From positions 64,001-128,000 of IMG/VR virus record IMGVR_UViG_3300044675_001501: a stretch of DNA of 64,000 nucleotides; one strand, written 5' to 3'. Source of the stretch: a virus. Both the position numbers and the translations under genes were made by a program. The notes under the pieces were generated by a model that had not been told where the DNA came from, did not search any database, and was given only the letters and a program-made list of their open reading frames with translations. Positions 1 through 9,843 of the stretch are shown piece by piece (the first letter of the stretch is position 1; each line of letters opens with the position of its first letter).

Positions 1-3000
1 AAGTCTAGATGGACCAAGGTTGTATAACTGAACATGGTGTCCAACTCTTAATCCTGTTACGTTGTTAACAGTAAGAGTAAACTGTGTTGAACCTTCTGGG
101 TCAGTAATGTTATTGATTGTTTGAATAACAACTGGAGTATGAGTGTCATTACTCAACACATCACCAATCTGGAATGCTGGTTGAGCCTGACCTTCATATG
201 TTCTTGACACATCAGTAGCAACTACTCTGTCTTTAATATCTTCAGTATCAAATCTCATGAATGAAGCGCCAGAGATTCTTGTTACATTAAACGCATCAGC
301 AGGTTGACAATAAGAAGACACAGCTTCGTTATCAAAGAAAGCATAGAACTTTGTAGTTGGCTTTAAGTTCTTAGCGACAAACACAATAGGTCTTGCACGC
401 ATATATTCAGCGAAAGAAATATCAACGACTCTATCGCCATAATCTTGCTGGTTAATTGTGCTGGTTAAGGATGTTCTAATGCCATCTCTAGACTGTATAC
501 CAGTGTCTGTTGTTGTTATATTTTGTAGTTGAGTATTGCCTGACCAGAAAGCTGGACCAGCTTCAGATGAACTTCCAGTCCACTGAGTCTGCCATGCATT
601 CCACTGAGTTCCTGTAACACCAAGAGCTTCAGCCATAAAACGAATAGCATCAAAGTTGTTATCATCTTGAACCAATAGGTCTGGTCTACGATCAGTGTCT
701 TTCCAGTTATCACCTTCTGGTGTTAAAGTAACTTCTCCCTTAAACGCACCAATCTTATATGGGTTTACGTCAATGGTTCTTGTTCCATATGGATTAAATA
801 TTGAAAGCTGTTCAGTATATGGAAGAGTAATAATGTCGCCTTCTTTTCTATATGAAGAGGCGAATCTTTGATCTGAAGAAATAATGTCTTCAACAATATC
901 AACAGCATCAGTAAAGTGCATAGGACGCAGTTCTTGCTTAACTGGATCAACAGCAATTCTGTAATCGATGTTAACAACATCACCAACTCCGTGACCAGTA
1001 AATTGATCAACGATAAAACCATTCTTGAAGCGATCTAGACCAGTTACGTTGTCTTTAATTTGTAGAGATTCAGTTTCAGTCTCTAGTAATGTTAGGGAAA
1101 CATAGTACTCAAGATTTTGAATTCTTCTTTCAAGAGCTGCAATATCCTTCATTGTGTAACGACGGTTATCTCTTTGAAAAACACGAACGTCGTTGGCAGT
1201 CTTAGTGTATGCTGGGATATACAATGATGCAAGAACCATGCCATCAACTGGATCTCTTGGTTCGATTGGATCTCTTGCTGGTGTGCCGCTGATGACGGTA
1301 AAACGACCAATAGAATCTAATACGAGTTTATCCCATCTTGGTAAATAGTAAGCAAGACTTGTGTTGAAACCTTCACCGATTTTCGGTAGCTCTGGATTGA
1401 ATCCATTTGAGCCAGAAATAACTGGACGATAATCGATAACATCATGTAGATAAACAGTTTCAGTAACACCATTAGCGTTTTTTACTGGGAATGATGGGAT
1501 ATCTTCATATCCAAAATCATTATCAGTATTAGCAATAGCAGCTGCATATGAATCAACTGAGAAATAGTTACCAGTACCAGTATGATTGAAGTAATCGTAG
1601 ATAATCTTAATTGCACCAGCTGGTGGTGCTGTGCTTGGTTTAAGAGTAACTGTTCCTTGTTGATAATGAGTTGGTCTTTGACCATCATCAAATACATACT
1701 TGTCTAGAACACTTACTGAGTTAGTTTCAAGATAATTATCATAATTTCCTGGATTAACTCTAATGTCTTTAATTCTTAGAACATCAGCATGCGTTAATGT
1801 AATTGTTAATTCGCTGACATTTTTTCTACCAGTTACGATCTGACTGTAATTTGTTACAAGAGTCTTAGTCTTTTCTCCTGCAGTCGCAGCTGTTTGTAGA
1901 ATACTTGTAACAAGTTTATATTCTCTACCAGAAGTTAAAGCTGGGGACGTGTTACTAATAGTTACAAGTTTCTGAGCTGCGTCTAAAGAGATATTAGATG
2001 ATGTGATAGGAACAATAACATTGGTTGTTGAGTCAATTAATGTATAATTCTCTAAGTCTTGTGTTGACTGGAAGAATTCAGTTGGTGATGCTAAAGTAAA
2101 TGCCCAAACAACTGTTGCGCCTTCTGTTGCAGCAGTAGCAGAAATAATTCTTCTAACAGTATGTTGGCTTGACTTAATAGTGTCATTTCCAGATTCGTCT
2201 TGACCTCTTAGAGTCTTTAGTGTGTCAAAAGCTGATTTAAAAACTAGAGCATTAAATTTTGGTTCTTGAACAACAGAACGAGCTACTCCAACAACGCCAC
2301 TTCTTGCGCCTGATCCGCCAACAGCATTTGCCAAAGTAATAGAAGTGTTATTTCCTACTGCTGATACTACACCAACTTGAACACCATCAATGTAAAGAAT
2401 ATCTCCAACAAAAACTTGTTCTGTGAAAACAGTTCCAACACCAGTTACTGCAGTAGAGCTGTTTGCTATACTAGCTGAACCAACAACTACTAATTGTGTA
2501 GCAACAGCATCAGCAGTAAAGATGTTTGATGTTCCTGTTGCTAGTGATAAAGACTTAACATCTTTCTCAAACTCATAACTAGCAAAAGTTGATGGATTAG
2601 TATCCATCTTAATTTCAAACAATCCTAGTTTATACTGGGTTGAATCCCCAGCAGTGTAATCACCAGAGTGTAGTTGGAACGCTTTAACTCTTGCAGTTCC
2701 TACTTTGTAAGTTGATGATGGTGGTGTGCCATCAGTTAAGTTTGATCCATTTGGTGGTTTTCTTTTAACTGAATAAAGATTAACCAATGGGAATGCTGTT
2801 AAATCTGGATAGCCATGAACATTGTCAATTAAGATGTAATTACCAACTGGTGTTGAAATAGGATAGTCGTCTTCTCTTACGATATGACCACCTTCATCAC
2901 CAGTAATTGTATTTTCTCTTGCCTTTCTAAAGTCAATATATTGAGTTGATGTTGCCTCAATCTCAAATCCTTGAACATATGCCTTACCTGGATCTACACC

Positions 3001-4125
3001 AATAACAAACTTATCTTCATCTCCATAAGTTTGCCCTTGAATAGCATCACCAAATTGAGGAAGCGCTGGATAAACACCAGTGCCATCTTTGTTTAAGTGT
3101 TCTCTAGCTGATAACTTAAACTTCTTAACCTCATAGTTGCCAGATTCGTCGAACGTTCTTCTTGCTAGAGTTTTTTCTAACTCAGCATATGAAGATTTAG
3201 TAATAATGGTTTGAACTCTACCATCCTTAACACGTAGAAGTTCAATAAATTTAATTTCGTCTGTTGAGTCTAGAGGAAGTTTAACAAGAGATAATTCAAC
3301 TCTATAACGATGCGCACCTGGAGCAGCGAAGTTGGTTGTTCCTTGAGCATTATCCGCAAGTAATGGTTCCTCTTCTGGAGTAACAACAGATTCTGTTACT
3401 TTAAAACCAACTCTAAATGAAGGGTTTTGCGTAAAGCGACCAACGTATAAGTGCATCTCTGGGTTTCTAACAAAGAAACCATCAATGTAGTAAACACCTT
3501 CTTTAACTTCAACAGCAAAACCATAACCAACAACGTCAGTCTGAGAATTATTTGTATATGTTGTTGCAACAGTACCACCATCACCAAAAGAGCGGATGTT
3601 AACATAGATATCCGCTTGTTGGTTTGTTGTAAGACGATAGTTGTTTGCGATAGTGTTATCAGCAGCGTAAGCTACAAGAGTTTCACCTGGAACGAAACGC
3701 TTTGTTACTTCGTCCGTTCCAGTTTGCTCAATTTTGTAATAGAGAGTAGGAATGTCACGTTCTGTTGGATCAATACATTCGCAATCAGATGTGTCGATAA
3801 CAAGAGCCTTAACACCAGAAGAAAGACCAGTAACAATCTTGTTTCTAAACTGAAGAATGTAAGAACTAACAGTTTGGTTAATGTAAAGATTATCTAGTTT
3901 AGCGAAATGGATTAAGCTGTCATGATTGACGCTACCTGGAATAACCTGTGATCCATTTTTGAACACATGGTCACCAAATCTGGTGACCTGTCTTTGTAAA
4001 ATGGTTTGAAGCTGAGTTAACTCTCGAGCCTGAACTGCGTATCCAGGTCTGAAGAGTACTCTCAGGTAATTGTCATCATCACTATAATCATCATAATATG
4101 GTGCAACGTTGAAGTTAATAGCCAT
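1..4125 (-). CDS. Large virion structural protein, DUF4815 family, truncated by the window edge
   Basis: The reading frame is open from the ATG at 4125 to position 1 (1375 codons), so the C-terminus lies outside the window. The N-terminus (MAINFNVAPYYDDYSDDDNY, then RPGYAVQARELTQLQTILQ and RFGDHVFKNGS) is the hallmark start of the DUF4815 proteins of T4-like marine phages, annotated there as tail or virion structural proteins. An AG-rich Shine-Dalgarno (AAAAGAGAGACAG) precedes the ATG. It follows gp8 in the late minus-strand block, which supports a baseplate-peripheral or fibre-attachment role; that role is inferred. The rest is rich in Thr, Val, Gly and Asn, as in extended beta-structured fibres. 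Confidence 0.85.
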   Translation of the reverse strand, partial: MAINFNVAPYYDDYSDDDNYLRVLFRPGYAVQARELTQLQTILQRQVTRFGDHVFKNGSQVIPGSVNHDSLIHFAKLDNLYINQTVSSYILQFRNKIVTGLSSGVKALVIDTSDCECIDPTERDIPTLYYKIEQTGTDEVTKRFVPGETLVAYAADNTIANNYRLTTNQQADIYVNIRSFGDGGTVATTYTNNSQTDVVGYGFAVEVKEGVYYIDGFFVRNPEMHLYVGRFTQNPSFRVGFKVTESVVTPEEEPLLADNAQGTTNFAAPGAHRYRVELSLVKLPLDSTDEIKFIELLRVKDGRVQTIITKSSYAELEKTLARRTFDESGNYEVKKFKLSAREHLNKDGTGVYPALPQFGDAIQGQTYGDEDKFVIGVDPGKAYVQGFEIEATSTQYIDFRKARENTITGDEGGHIVREDDYPISTPVGNYILIDNVHGYPDLTAFPLVNLYSVKRKPPNGSNLTDGTPPSSTYKVGTARVKAFQLHSGDYTAGDSTQYKLGLFEIKMDTNPSTFASYEFEKDVKSLSLATGTSNIFTADAVATQLVVVGSASIANSSTAVTGVGTVFTEQVFVGDILYIDGVQVGVVSAVGNNTSITLANAVGGSGARSGVVGVARSVVQEPKFNALVFKSAFDTLKTLRGQDESGNDTIKSSQHTVRRIISATAATEGATVVWAFTLASPTEFFQSTQDLENYTLIDSTTNVIVPITSSNISLDAAQKLVTISNTSPALTSGREYKLVTSILQTAATAGEKTKTLVTNYSQIVTGRKNVSELTITLTHADVLRIKDIRVNPGNYDNYLETNSVSVLDKYVFDDGQRPTHYQQGTVTLKPSTAPPAGAIKIIYDYFNHTGTGNYFSVDSYAAAIANTDNDFGYEDIPSFPVKNANGVTETVYLHDVIDYRPVISGSNGFNPELPKIGEGFNTSLAYYLPRWDKLVLDSIGRFTVISGTPARDPIEPRDPVDGMVLASLYIPAYTKTANDVRVFQRDNRRYTMKDIAALERRIQNLEYYVSLTLLETETESLQIKDNVTGLDRFKNGFIVDQFTGHGVGDVVNIDYRIAVDPVKQELRPMHFTDAVDIVEDIISSDQRFASSYRKEGDIITLPYTEQLSIFNPYGTRTIDVNPYKIGAFKGEVTLTPEGDNWKDTDRRPDLLVQDDNNFDAIRFMAEALGVTGTQWNAWQTQWTGSSSEAGPAFWSGNTQLQNITTTDTGIQSRDGIRTSLTSTINQQDYGDRVVDISFAEYMRARPIVFVAKNLKPTTKFYAFFDNEAVSSYCQPADAFNVTRISGASFMRFDTEDIKDRVVATDVSRTYEGQAQPAFQIGDVLSNDTHTPVVIQTINNITDPEGSTQFTLTVNNVTGLRVGHHVQLYNLGPSRL

Positions 4126-4173
4126 TCTGTCTCTCTTTTAAAAGAAATTATACTCTATATTCTTTTATTTATT

Positions 4174-5604
4174 TTACATTTCAACAATGATTTTAATATC
4201 TTCAATCTGATCACCTGCACGATTAATCGGGCGACGGTTTTCGACGTAGATAATATCACCACTGTCTGAGTTAACATCTGGATCTGCGATAGAAAGAACA
4301 GTGCCTTGAGCAGCAGATGTTGAACCAACAATAGTTTCGCCAGCTTGGAAAAGTCTACCAGTCGTTGGATCTGGTGTTCCAAGAGTAGTTCCATCTTCTT
4401 TAGTTTGAATATAACGAAGAGTCTTAGGTGTTGACCCAGTGTTTAGAGAAACAATTCTTCCTCTTGCTCCACTTGTTTGACCTTTAACTTCTTCATCAAT
4501 TGCAAATGTTCCGCTAACTGCAGAGTAAGAAATTGTTCTGTTTGAAATCAAGGTAGCTTGGGTCGCTACGTTATTTGTACCAAAGTTGGTTGGGTCGCGA
4601 ACTAGGCAAATACGACGATAGTCGTTATCGACTGGGAAGTCACCAGCACCGTCATCATATTCTAGACGCACGTTCATCATAACATAGAAACCACCAAGTT
4701 CTTCAACAGCGTCGAAACCTTGACCACCCTTTGGTGAAATCATTGCAGTTGCTGTAGCAGTGTCAGTTCCTGTTGCTGGAGCGCCGATAGTAACACGTGC
4801 CCAAGTATAACCAGAACCAGAGTTAGTAATAGTAATTTCTCTAATACTATTTGTTGCACCATCAACTACTGCAGTAGCAGCAGCGCCAGAACCATCACCA
4901 ACAATAGTTACTGCTGGGATACCAACATAGTTAGAGCCAAAATTATTTACTTTGATGTGTTCAATTCCACCATCAACAGCAGCCTGTTCAACAAGATACT
5001 GCTTATAGTATGAGTCAGTTGATCCTGGATTTGCGCCGAGTGTTTTAACTGGAACAAAATCAGTTGATACAAACTTTAGAACATCTGATGGCGCAATAGT
5101 ATACATATACTTCCAAACATAACCGTCTGGAGTTGTAATCTTAGTAGTTTCAGTTCCTGTTGGTTTAAACGTAGAAGGAACTACAACACCATTACTTGTG
5201 TTCTTAATGCACTTATAGACATTGTATTCATCAGTAATTACATAGAAATTTGCGTCGTATAACGATGCAGGTAGAGTTGGTGCGCCTGAATCAATATTAA
5301 CACCTGTAGTAGTTCCGTTGTAATCATGACGATAAATGTCATAATACTTACCAGAAGTCCAGTTTCTACGTACAACTGATAATGATACGTCTGTTGCTTG
5401 AATACGCTTTAATGCAAGCATATCGTCCCAATTATAAAACTCATCACCAACAGTATCGTATGGTGTATTTGGTACGTTGTCGTTTGCCCATGCTTGCGGT
5501 CTACCAATGCCTAGATACATGTTCGTAGGCGCAGACTCGTTAAAGCCCTCTTTGAATGATTGCGCATTGTGAATGCGAAACTTGTTTGTAATAATTGCAG
5601 CCAC
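4174..5604 (-). CDS. gp8: Baseplate wedge subunit gp8
   Basis: 476 aa homologue of T4 gp8 (334 aa), the wedge protein that dimerises and joins gp10, gp7 and gp6 in each of the six baseplate wedges. The N-terminal AAIITNKFRIHN matches the gp8 start. The block TPDGYVWKYMYTI near residue 165 corresponds to T4 DGYVWEYLFEI. The C-terminus GDIIYVENRRPINRAGDQIE matches T4 GEMIYMENRPPIIMAMDQTE. The extra length is a central Gly/Ala/Thr-rich insertion (about residues 210-440). It sits directly after gp7, in T4-like wedge order. Confidence 0.9.
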   Translation of the reverse strand: MAAIITNKFRIHNAQSFKEGFNESAPTNMYLGIGRPQAWANDNVPNTPYDTVGDEFYNWDDMLALKRIQATDVSLSVVRRNWTSGKYYDIYRHDYNGTTTGVNIDSGAPTLPASLYDANFYVITDEYNVYKCIKNTSNGVVVPSTFKPTGTETTKITTPDGYVWKYMYTIAPSDVLKFVSTDFVPVKTLGANPGSTDSYYKQYLVEQAAVDGGIEHIKVNNFGSNYVGIPAVTIVGDGSGAAATAVVDGATNSIREITITNSGSGYTWARVTIGAPATGTDTATATAMISPKGGQGFDAVEELGGFYVMMNVRLEYDDGAGDFPVDNDYRRICLVRDPTNFGTNNVATQATLISNRTISYSAVSGTFAIDEEVKGQTSGARGRIVSLNTGSTPKTLRYIQTKEDGTTLGTPDPTTGRLFQAGETIVGSTSAAQGTVLSIADPDVNSDSGDIIYVENRRPINRAGDQIEDIKIIVEM

Positions 5605-5632
5605 TTAGATTCTCCTATTGTGTGCGTTAGAT

Positions 5633-8600
5633 TTATGCAGTCTTAAGTACCTCAACATATGCACCGACTGCAAAGTTTGATCTCTTATGCTTTCTATTTA
5701 TAATGTCGTATACGGTGACTCTGGCAAAATCTTTTATCTGCGTGTCACCTGATGACGACATAACTTCTAGTATATACTCATCGCCACTTTCTTGAAGTAG
5801 ACGATCTCCATTCTCCATCTCAAAGTATTCACTATTCCAGTAACTTCTATTTGGCGCTGGATAATGCTCGTACCAACTACCAGTAAATCCACCATCGGCA
5901 GTGTCTGGTAGATATGTTCTATCTGGTTTAGTTGGTCCAATATGTTTCAACTCTGCCGTTCCGTTAACCTGTGTTCCAGAAGTGTGGGTAGGTGCTGATG
6001 CCCCAGTTGTTCCAGCAACAACAACCTCGTACGCATTTCCACCAGAGTTTACAACACCCTTCGTTAATACAGCTGTATTTGCTTCCCAAGCAACACCAAC
6101 ATAAACTGTTCCTGGCACAACTTGCAATGAACCTTTAGCGCCAGAAGTATATGGTGGGAAGTTGAACTTTCTCTGTTCTAGGAAAGACAACGAAGATCCA
6201 ACTTGTCTAAAGGAAGCTCTAGATTGAACTGTTGATTTTCCAAGAGAAACAGTTGTCTGATATGGAACATCAATAGTGTTAAAGTTTGCACGATAAATGT
6301 ATTGCTCGTTATCGTCTTTCTTAAACTTACTTGGTTGAATGCTATACGCTAAACTAATCAGAGGCGTTTCAGTTAAAATGGCTTGAGGTAGTGGATTATT
6401 AAGTTTAATTGTAAATGTAACTGTTGACTGTCTGTAATCAACTGTTTCGAATATACCTTCGCCAAAATTTACTCTCTGCGTAAATGGTAGGGCAAAACCT
6501 TCTCTAACTGCCATTCCGGTGATTGGCTCTGTAGATAGCGAAGTCTTTGGTGCACTTCCAGTCAAGAACATTGCACCTTGTTGAGCAGCATTAATACTTG
6601 CAACATAAGTTGTTCCAGCTGGGTATGCATCTTCAGTCAACATAAAATAACCAGTTTCTAATAGCAGGTTATCGAGTTCGGTATTAGATGGGACGCACTC
6701 AATATAGAGATTTTGCTCAGACTGCTCTTTAGGTATTAATGGGTACTTACTTGATACAGCAATGTTTGATCCATCTTCAGACAATAGTCTACCACTACCA
6801 TCTTCTAGTAAGAAGAACTCGGTGTAGTAATTCATAGAAACTTTTGTCTTAATACCAAAGACAAGTTCTTTTATTACTTGTGGCGACATCTCTAAGAGAT
6901 GAACAACATTCAATGGACTTTCGTCTATGATTACTGGAGGTAGCATCTCAGATTGTAAGATGCGCATACTTGGCGCTGGCTTAGATAGCTGAATCTGATT
7001 CAGGAATCTACCACCGTCTTCAAGTAGAAGGTCATTACCTTCATCTTCAACTATACCGTCTCCGTCTAACCTTGCATTCTCAAGTTTTAGAGTATCAGAA
7101 TCGCTATACGATGGAACGAAGTCCTCGTAATATAGAGTCCACATCTCTTTTCTGACATCTGGATTTCTTGACTTAGAATGAGTGTTATCGTTTTCTAATC
7201 TAAAGAACTGATCATATTCTTGCAATAAGTGTTCAGGGAAGAATACTGACTCATATTCTTCGTTAATAATTCTTTCTCCAGTTTCTAGCAGCATTAATCT
7301 GCCATCTGGATCAGTTCTTTCAGAAATAATAATGTTACCGTCTTCAAATATTAGAGGAAATCCGTCTTCAGTTATAAACGTATCTCTGAAGCCACCTTCT
7401 AACCCAATAGTTGGATATGTGTCGCTGTTATCAACCAGTAGACGATTTGTTGTTTGCTGCCAGTTACCAGCAGCGAGCATCTTGACACTTAGTGGGTCAA
7501 GTTCTATCTTAGCAGTAAAGATAGAAGCATTGTTAACAATTTTAATCGTTGCTGCAATTAAATTAATAAGATTAACTTCACCGAACAGCGCAAGACCAAC
7601 TGGATGTAGTAACTTCTTAACAGCGTCACGATATTTGTTTACTGACTGACCGATTCTAATAACATATGAGTAATCTTGATAGTAGAAGCTGTCTTGAATT
7701 CGCTTAGATCCGTCAGAAACTTTACCATCAGAGTTTAAGAACTCACCAGTAGTTAAACCGATAGCTCCAACATTAGCTCTAATACCACCAACTGCAACAT
7801 CAACAATCTTTGCTAGTGTTCCACTGGATTTACCTCTAACGAAAGATCCATTAGTAAAAATAGCAGACTTCTCATGCGTTATAGGATTTCCGTCTTCAGT
7901 TAAAAGAGCAGAAGATCCATCCTGCAGAGTTATTCCTGTTCTATTTGCTGCTGGGTTTAATTTTAGCAATCCAACATCTGAATCATAAGAAACGACAATA
8001 CCTGACGGCTGGTTCTGACCCTCAACTAAAAACTTTTCTCCACTCTCCAATAAAAGTTCGTCAGTAGTTTTTTCTAGACATAGAGATTGAGGTAATAACT
8101 CAACTTCTTCGTTAGTTGTAAACGCTCCATTTGTTCTGTTAATTTGCAAATAAACAGGAGCAGTCATTCTGGCTGTATTATAGCCATAACCAAAGTTTGG
8201 TAGAACTACGCTTGAGATCGCACCGATCTGATTCGATACTGGTAACAGTCTTGCGTTACTATATGTTCTAATGCTATTTGGATTCGCAGATCTATCTGCG
8301 TACATCACTTGCTTTAAGAATCTGTCAGCAATACTACCAGTAACTTGATATGTTTCGTTCGCTCTAAATGTAAATTTGAACGGATTAATAATACTGTTAA
8401 CCGTCCATGTTCCGTCAACTTCTCTATTGAATGTTCCGCTGATGGTTACTTGCTGACCAAGAATTAACTCATGAAGTAGATTGGTTTCTACTGTAATTAT
8501 GTTTGAGTTTTCTGCTGTCTGAATTGACTTAATTAAGTCTGTTGATACAACAACTTTAGGTAATCTGTTGTAAGAAGATCCAGGATTTAAGATTCTTACT

Positions 8601-9841
8601 TTTTTAATTGAACCAAAGCCATTATTATCAATAGCTGGTAAATTTGCATTATAATTTCCAAACTCGTCGACTCTATAACTTCTTTTTCTTTCTAAAGAAA
8701 TCTCATCACTGTTTTCATCCAGCAATTTACTAGAAGCACGACCAACATGTTTTAGGGATGTTGTTCCACTAGGTTGAGTTCCATAAATGTGAACTGGAGC
8801 TGTGCTACCAGTGGTTCCTGAAACAGTAACTTCGTATTCATGCTGTTTGTAGATAAATCTGTCACCAGCATCATAAAGATAGTTTGGCTTAAATCTTTCA
8901 GCAGATTCTAATAGGAAAGATCCGAAATAAACTTCAGAAACTTCTGCTACTGCGCCTTCAACTTGAGAAGAAAGACCAAACCCTGCATCAGTATTATCAA
9001 ATAGAACAGGCTGACCTTCATAGTGGTTATCGCCACCATCTGCAATTATGATATCATCGACTCCACCAACTTTTACAGTGTTAATTTCTGCGCGAGCATC
9101 AACACCGTCGCCTTCAGCAATGTTAATCAAGTCTCCAGTAATATTATATCTACCACCAAGAGTAATGTCAAGATCGTTAATAAATGGGATTAACTGTACA
9201 ACAATATCAGTATTATCGTTATTGCTTACACCTGTAATTGGCTGATTTGGTTCAAAAACACCAATAATGCTATTCGCATTAAGTGTAATTTCAGTAATTG
9301 ATTGGATACCAACATTATACTTAACAACAGCTTCAACTCTAGCCTCTGCTGGATTATCAAAAACACTTATTGGTGGTTGAGTAATTGTTTGTCCAATAAG
9401 TTCAAAAGAATTACCAGTAACATCAACACCACGAAGAATATAGCTCTGACTCCATTTACCATCAGAAACTCTAAGCATATCTTGCTTAGGATAGTAAATC
9501 TGCTGTGGTTCTTCATTGAACATTAAGCGGAACAATAGATCGTAAGATCTTGGTGTTCCTTTTGCTAGGTATATCTCCTTAGCATGTTTAATAACAAGTC
9601 TTTTGTCGACAACAATTGCTTTAGGGATTGTTGCGATAAACTGATCAGCAAAATATTCTACATACTCGTCTAGGGTGGAGTCAATGTCCCCAATAGTTTC
9701 TAGCTGTCTAGTTTTATAGTTCTGTTCTAACCACTCATAATATGCTTCTAAAAACTTAATAAACTGTGGGTGATCTTCCCTAACAAACTCAGGGACATTT
9801 CTATCTACAACGGCAGATGTCTTTAACTTAACTTTTGCCAT
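5633..9841 (-). CDS. gp7: Baseplate wedge protein, gp7-like giant subunit
   Basis: 1402 aa; T4 gp7 is 1032 aa. The N-terminus (VPEFVREDHPQFIKFLEAYYEWLEQ, with a following LAKGTPRSYDLLFRLMFNEEP block) is the conserved start of the very large wedge protein located between gp6 and gp8 in cyanophage-like genomes. Assignment as gp7 rests on that start and on order. From about residue 595 to 1380 there are at least eight copies of a short motif of the type LLLEDGxxLLxEDG (for example near residues 595, 650, 820, 855, 945, 1020, 1065 and 1355). Two stretches (about residues 325-365 and 1265-1305) repeat a module with TGSTAPVH or TGASAPTH followed by GTQ and HxG, typical of fibre or carbohydrate-contacting segments. 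Confidence 0.75.
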   Translation of the reverse strand: MAKVKLKTSAVVDRNVPEFVREDHPQFIKFLEAYYEWLEQNYKTRQLETIGDIDSTLDEYVEYFADQFIATIPKAIVVDKRLVIKHAKEIYLAKGTPRSYDLLFRLMFNEEPQQIYYPKQDMLRVSDGKWSQSYILRGVDVTGNSFELIGQTITQPPISVFDNPAEARVEAVVKYNVGIQSITEITLNANSIIGVFEPNQPITGVSNNDNTDIVVQLIPFINDLDITLGGRYNITGDLINIAEGDGVDARAEINTVKVGGVDDIIIADGGDNHYEGQPVLFDNTDAGFGLSSQVEGAVAEVSEVYFGSFLLESAERFKPNYLYDAGDRFIYKQHEYEVTVSGTTGSTAPVHIYGTQPSGTTSLKHVGRASSKLLDENSDEISLERKRSYRVDEFGNYNANLPAIDNNGFGSIKKVRILNPGSSYNRLPKVVVSTDLIKSIQTAENSNIITVETNLLHELILGQQVTISGTFNREVDGTWTVNSIINPFKFTFRANETYQVTGSIADRFLKQVMYADRSANPNSIRTYSNARLLPVSNQIGAISSVVLPNFGYGYNTARMTAPVYLQINRTNGAFTTNEEVELLPQSLCLEKTTDELLLESGEKFLVEGQNQPSGIVVSYDSDVGLLKLNPAANRTGITLQDGSSALLTEDGNPITHEKSAIFTNGSFVRGKSSGTLAKIVDVAVGGIRANVGAIGLTTGEFLNSDGKVSDGSKRIQDSFYYQDYSYVIRIGQSVNKYRDAVKKLLHPVGLALFGEVNLINLIAATIKIVNNASIFTAKIELDPLSVKMLAAGNWQQTTNRLLVDNSDTYPTIGLEGGFRDTFITEDGFPLIFEDGNIIISERTDPDGRLMLLETGERIINEEYESVFFPEHLLQEYDQFFRLENDNTHSKSRNPDVRKEMWTLYYEDFVPSYSDSDTLKLENARLDGDGIVEDEGNDLLLEDGGRFLNQIQLSKPAPSMRILQSEMLPPVIIDESPLNVVHLLEMSPQVIKELVFGIKTKVSMNYYTEFFLLEDGSGRLLSEDGSNIAVSSKYPLIPKEQSEQNLYIECVPSNTELDNLLLETGYFMLTEDAYPAGTTYVASINAAQQGAMFLTGSAPKTSLSTEPITGMAVREGFALPFTQRVNFGEGIFETVDYRQSTVTFTIKLNNPLPQAILTETPLISLAYSIQPSKFKKDDNEQYIYRANFNTIDVPYQTTVSLGKSTVQSRASFRQVGSSLSFLEQRKFNFPPYTSGAKGSLQVVPGTVYVGVAWEANTAVLTKGVVNSGGNAYEVVVAGTTGASAPTHTSGTQVNGTAELKHIGPTKPDRTYLPDTADGGFTGSWYEHYPAPNRSYWNSEYFEMENGDRLLQESGDEYILEVMSSSGDTQIKDFARVTVYDIINRKHKRSNFAVGAYVEVLKTA
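5695..5702 (-). promoter_or_regulatory. Candidate T4-type late promoter box upstream of gp8
   Basis: The minus strand reads TATAAATA, identical to the T4 late promoter -10 element recognised by gp55 sigma with gp33 and gp45. It lies inside the 3' end of gp7, about 90 bp upstream of the gp8 start. The window encodes a gp33 homologue, so late-type promoters are expected. Such octamers also occur by chance in AT-rich DNA. Confidence 0.4.
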
Positions 9842-9843
9842 GA

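Noticed and set aside
3451-3897. 148-aa plus-strand ORF
   Set aside because: Antisense to the DUF4815 gene, Cys/Ile/Asn-rich, no ribosome site; a shadow ORF.
7332-7649. 105-aa plus-strand ORF
   Set aside because: Antisense to the gp7-like gene and without ribosome site or family resemblance.
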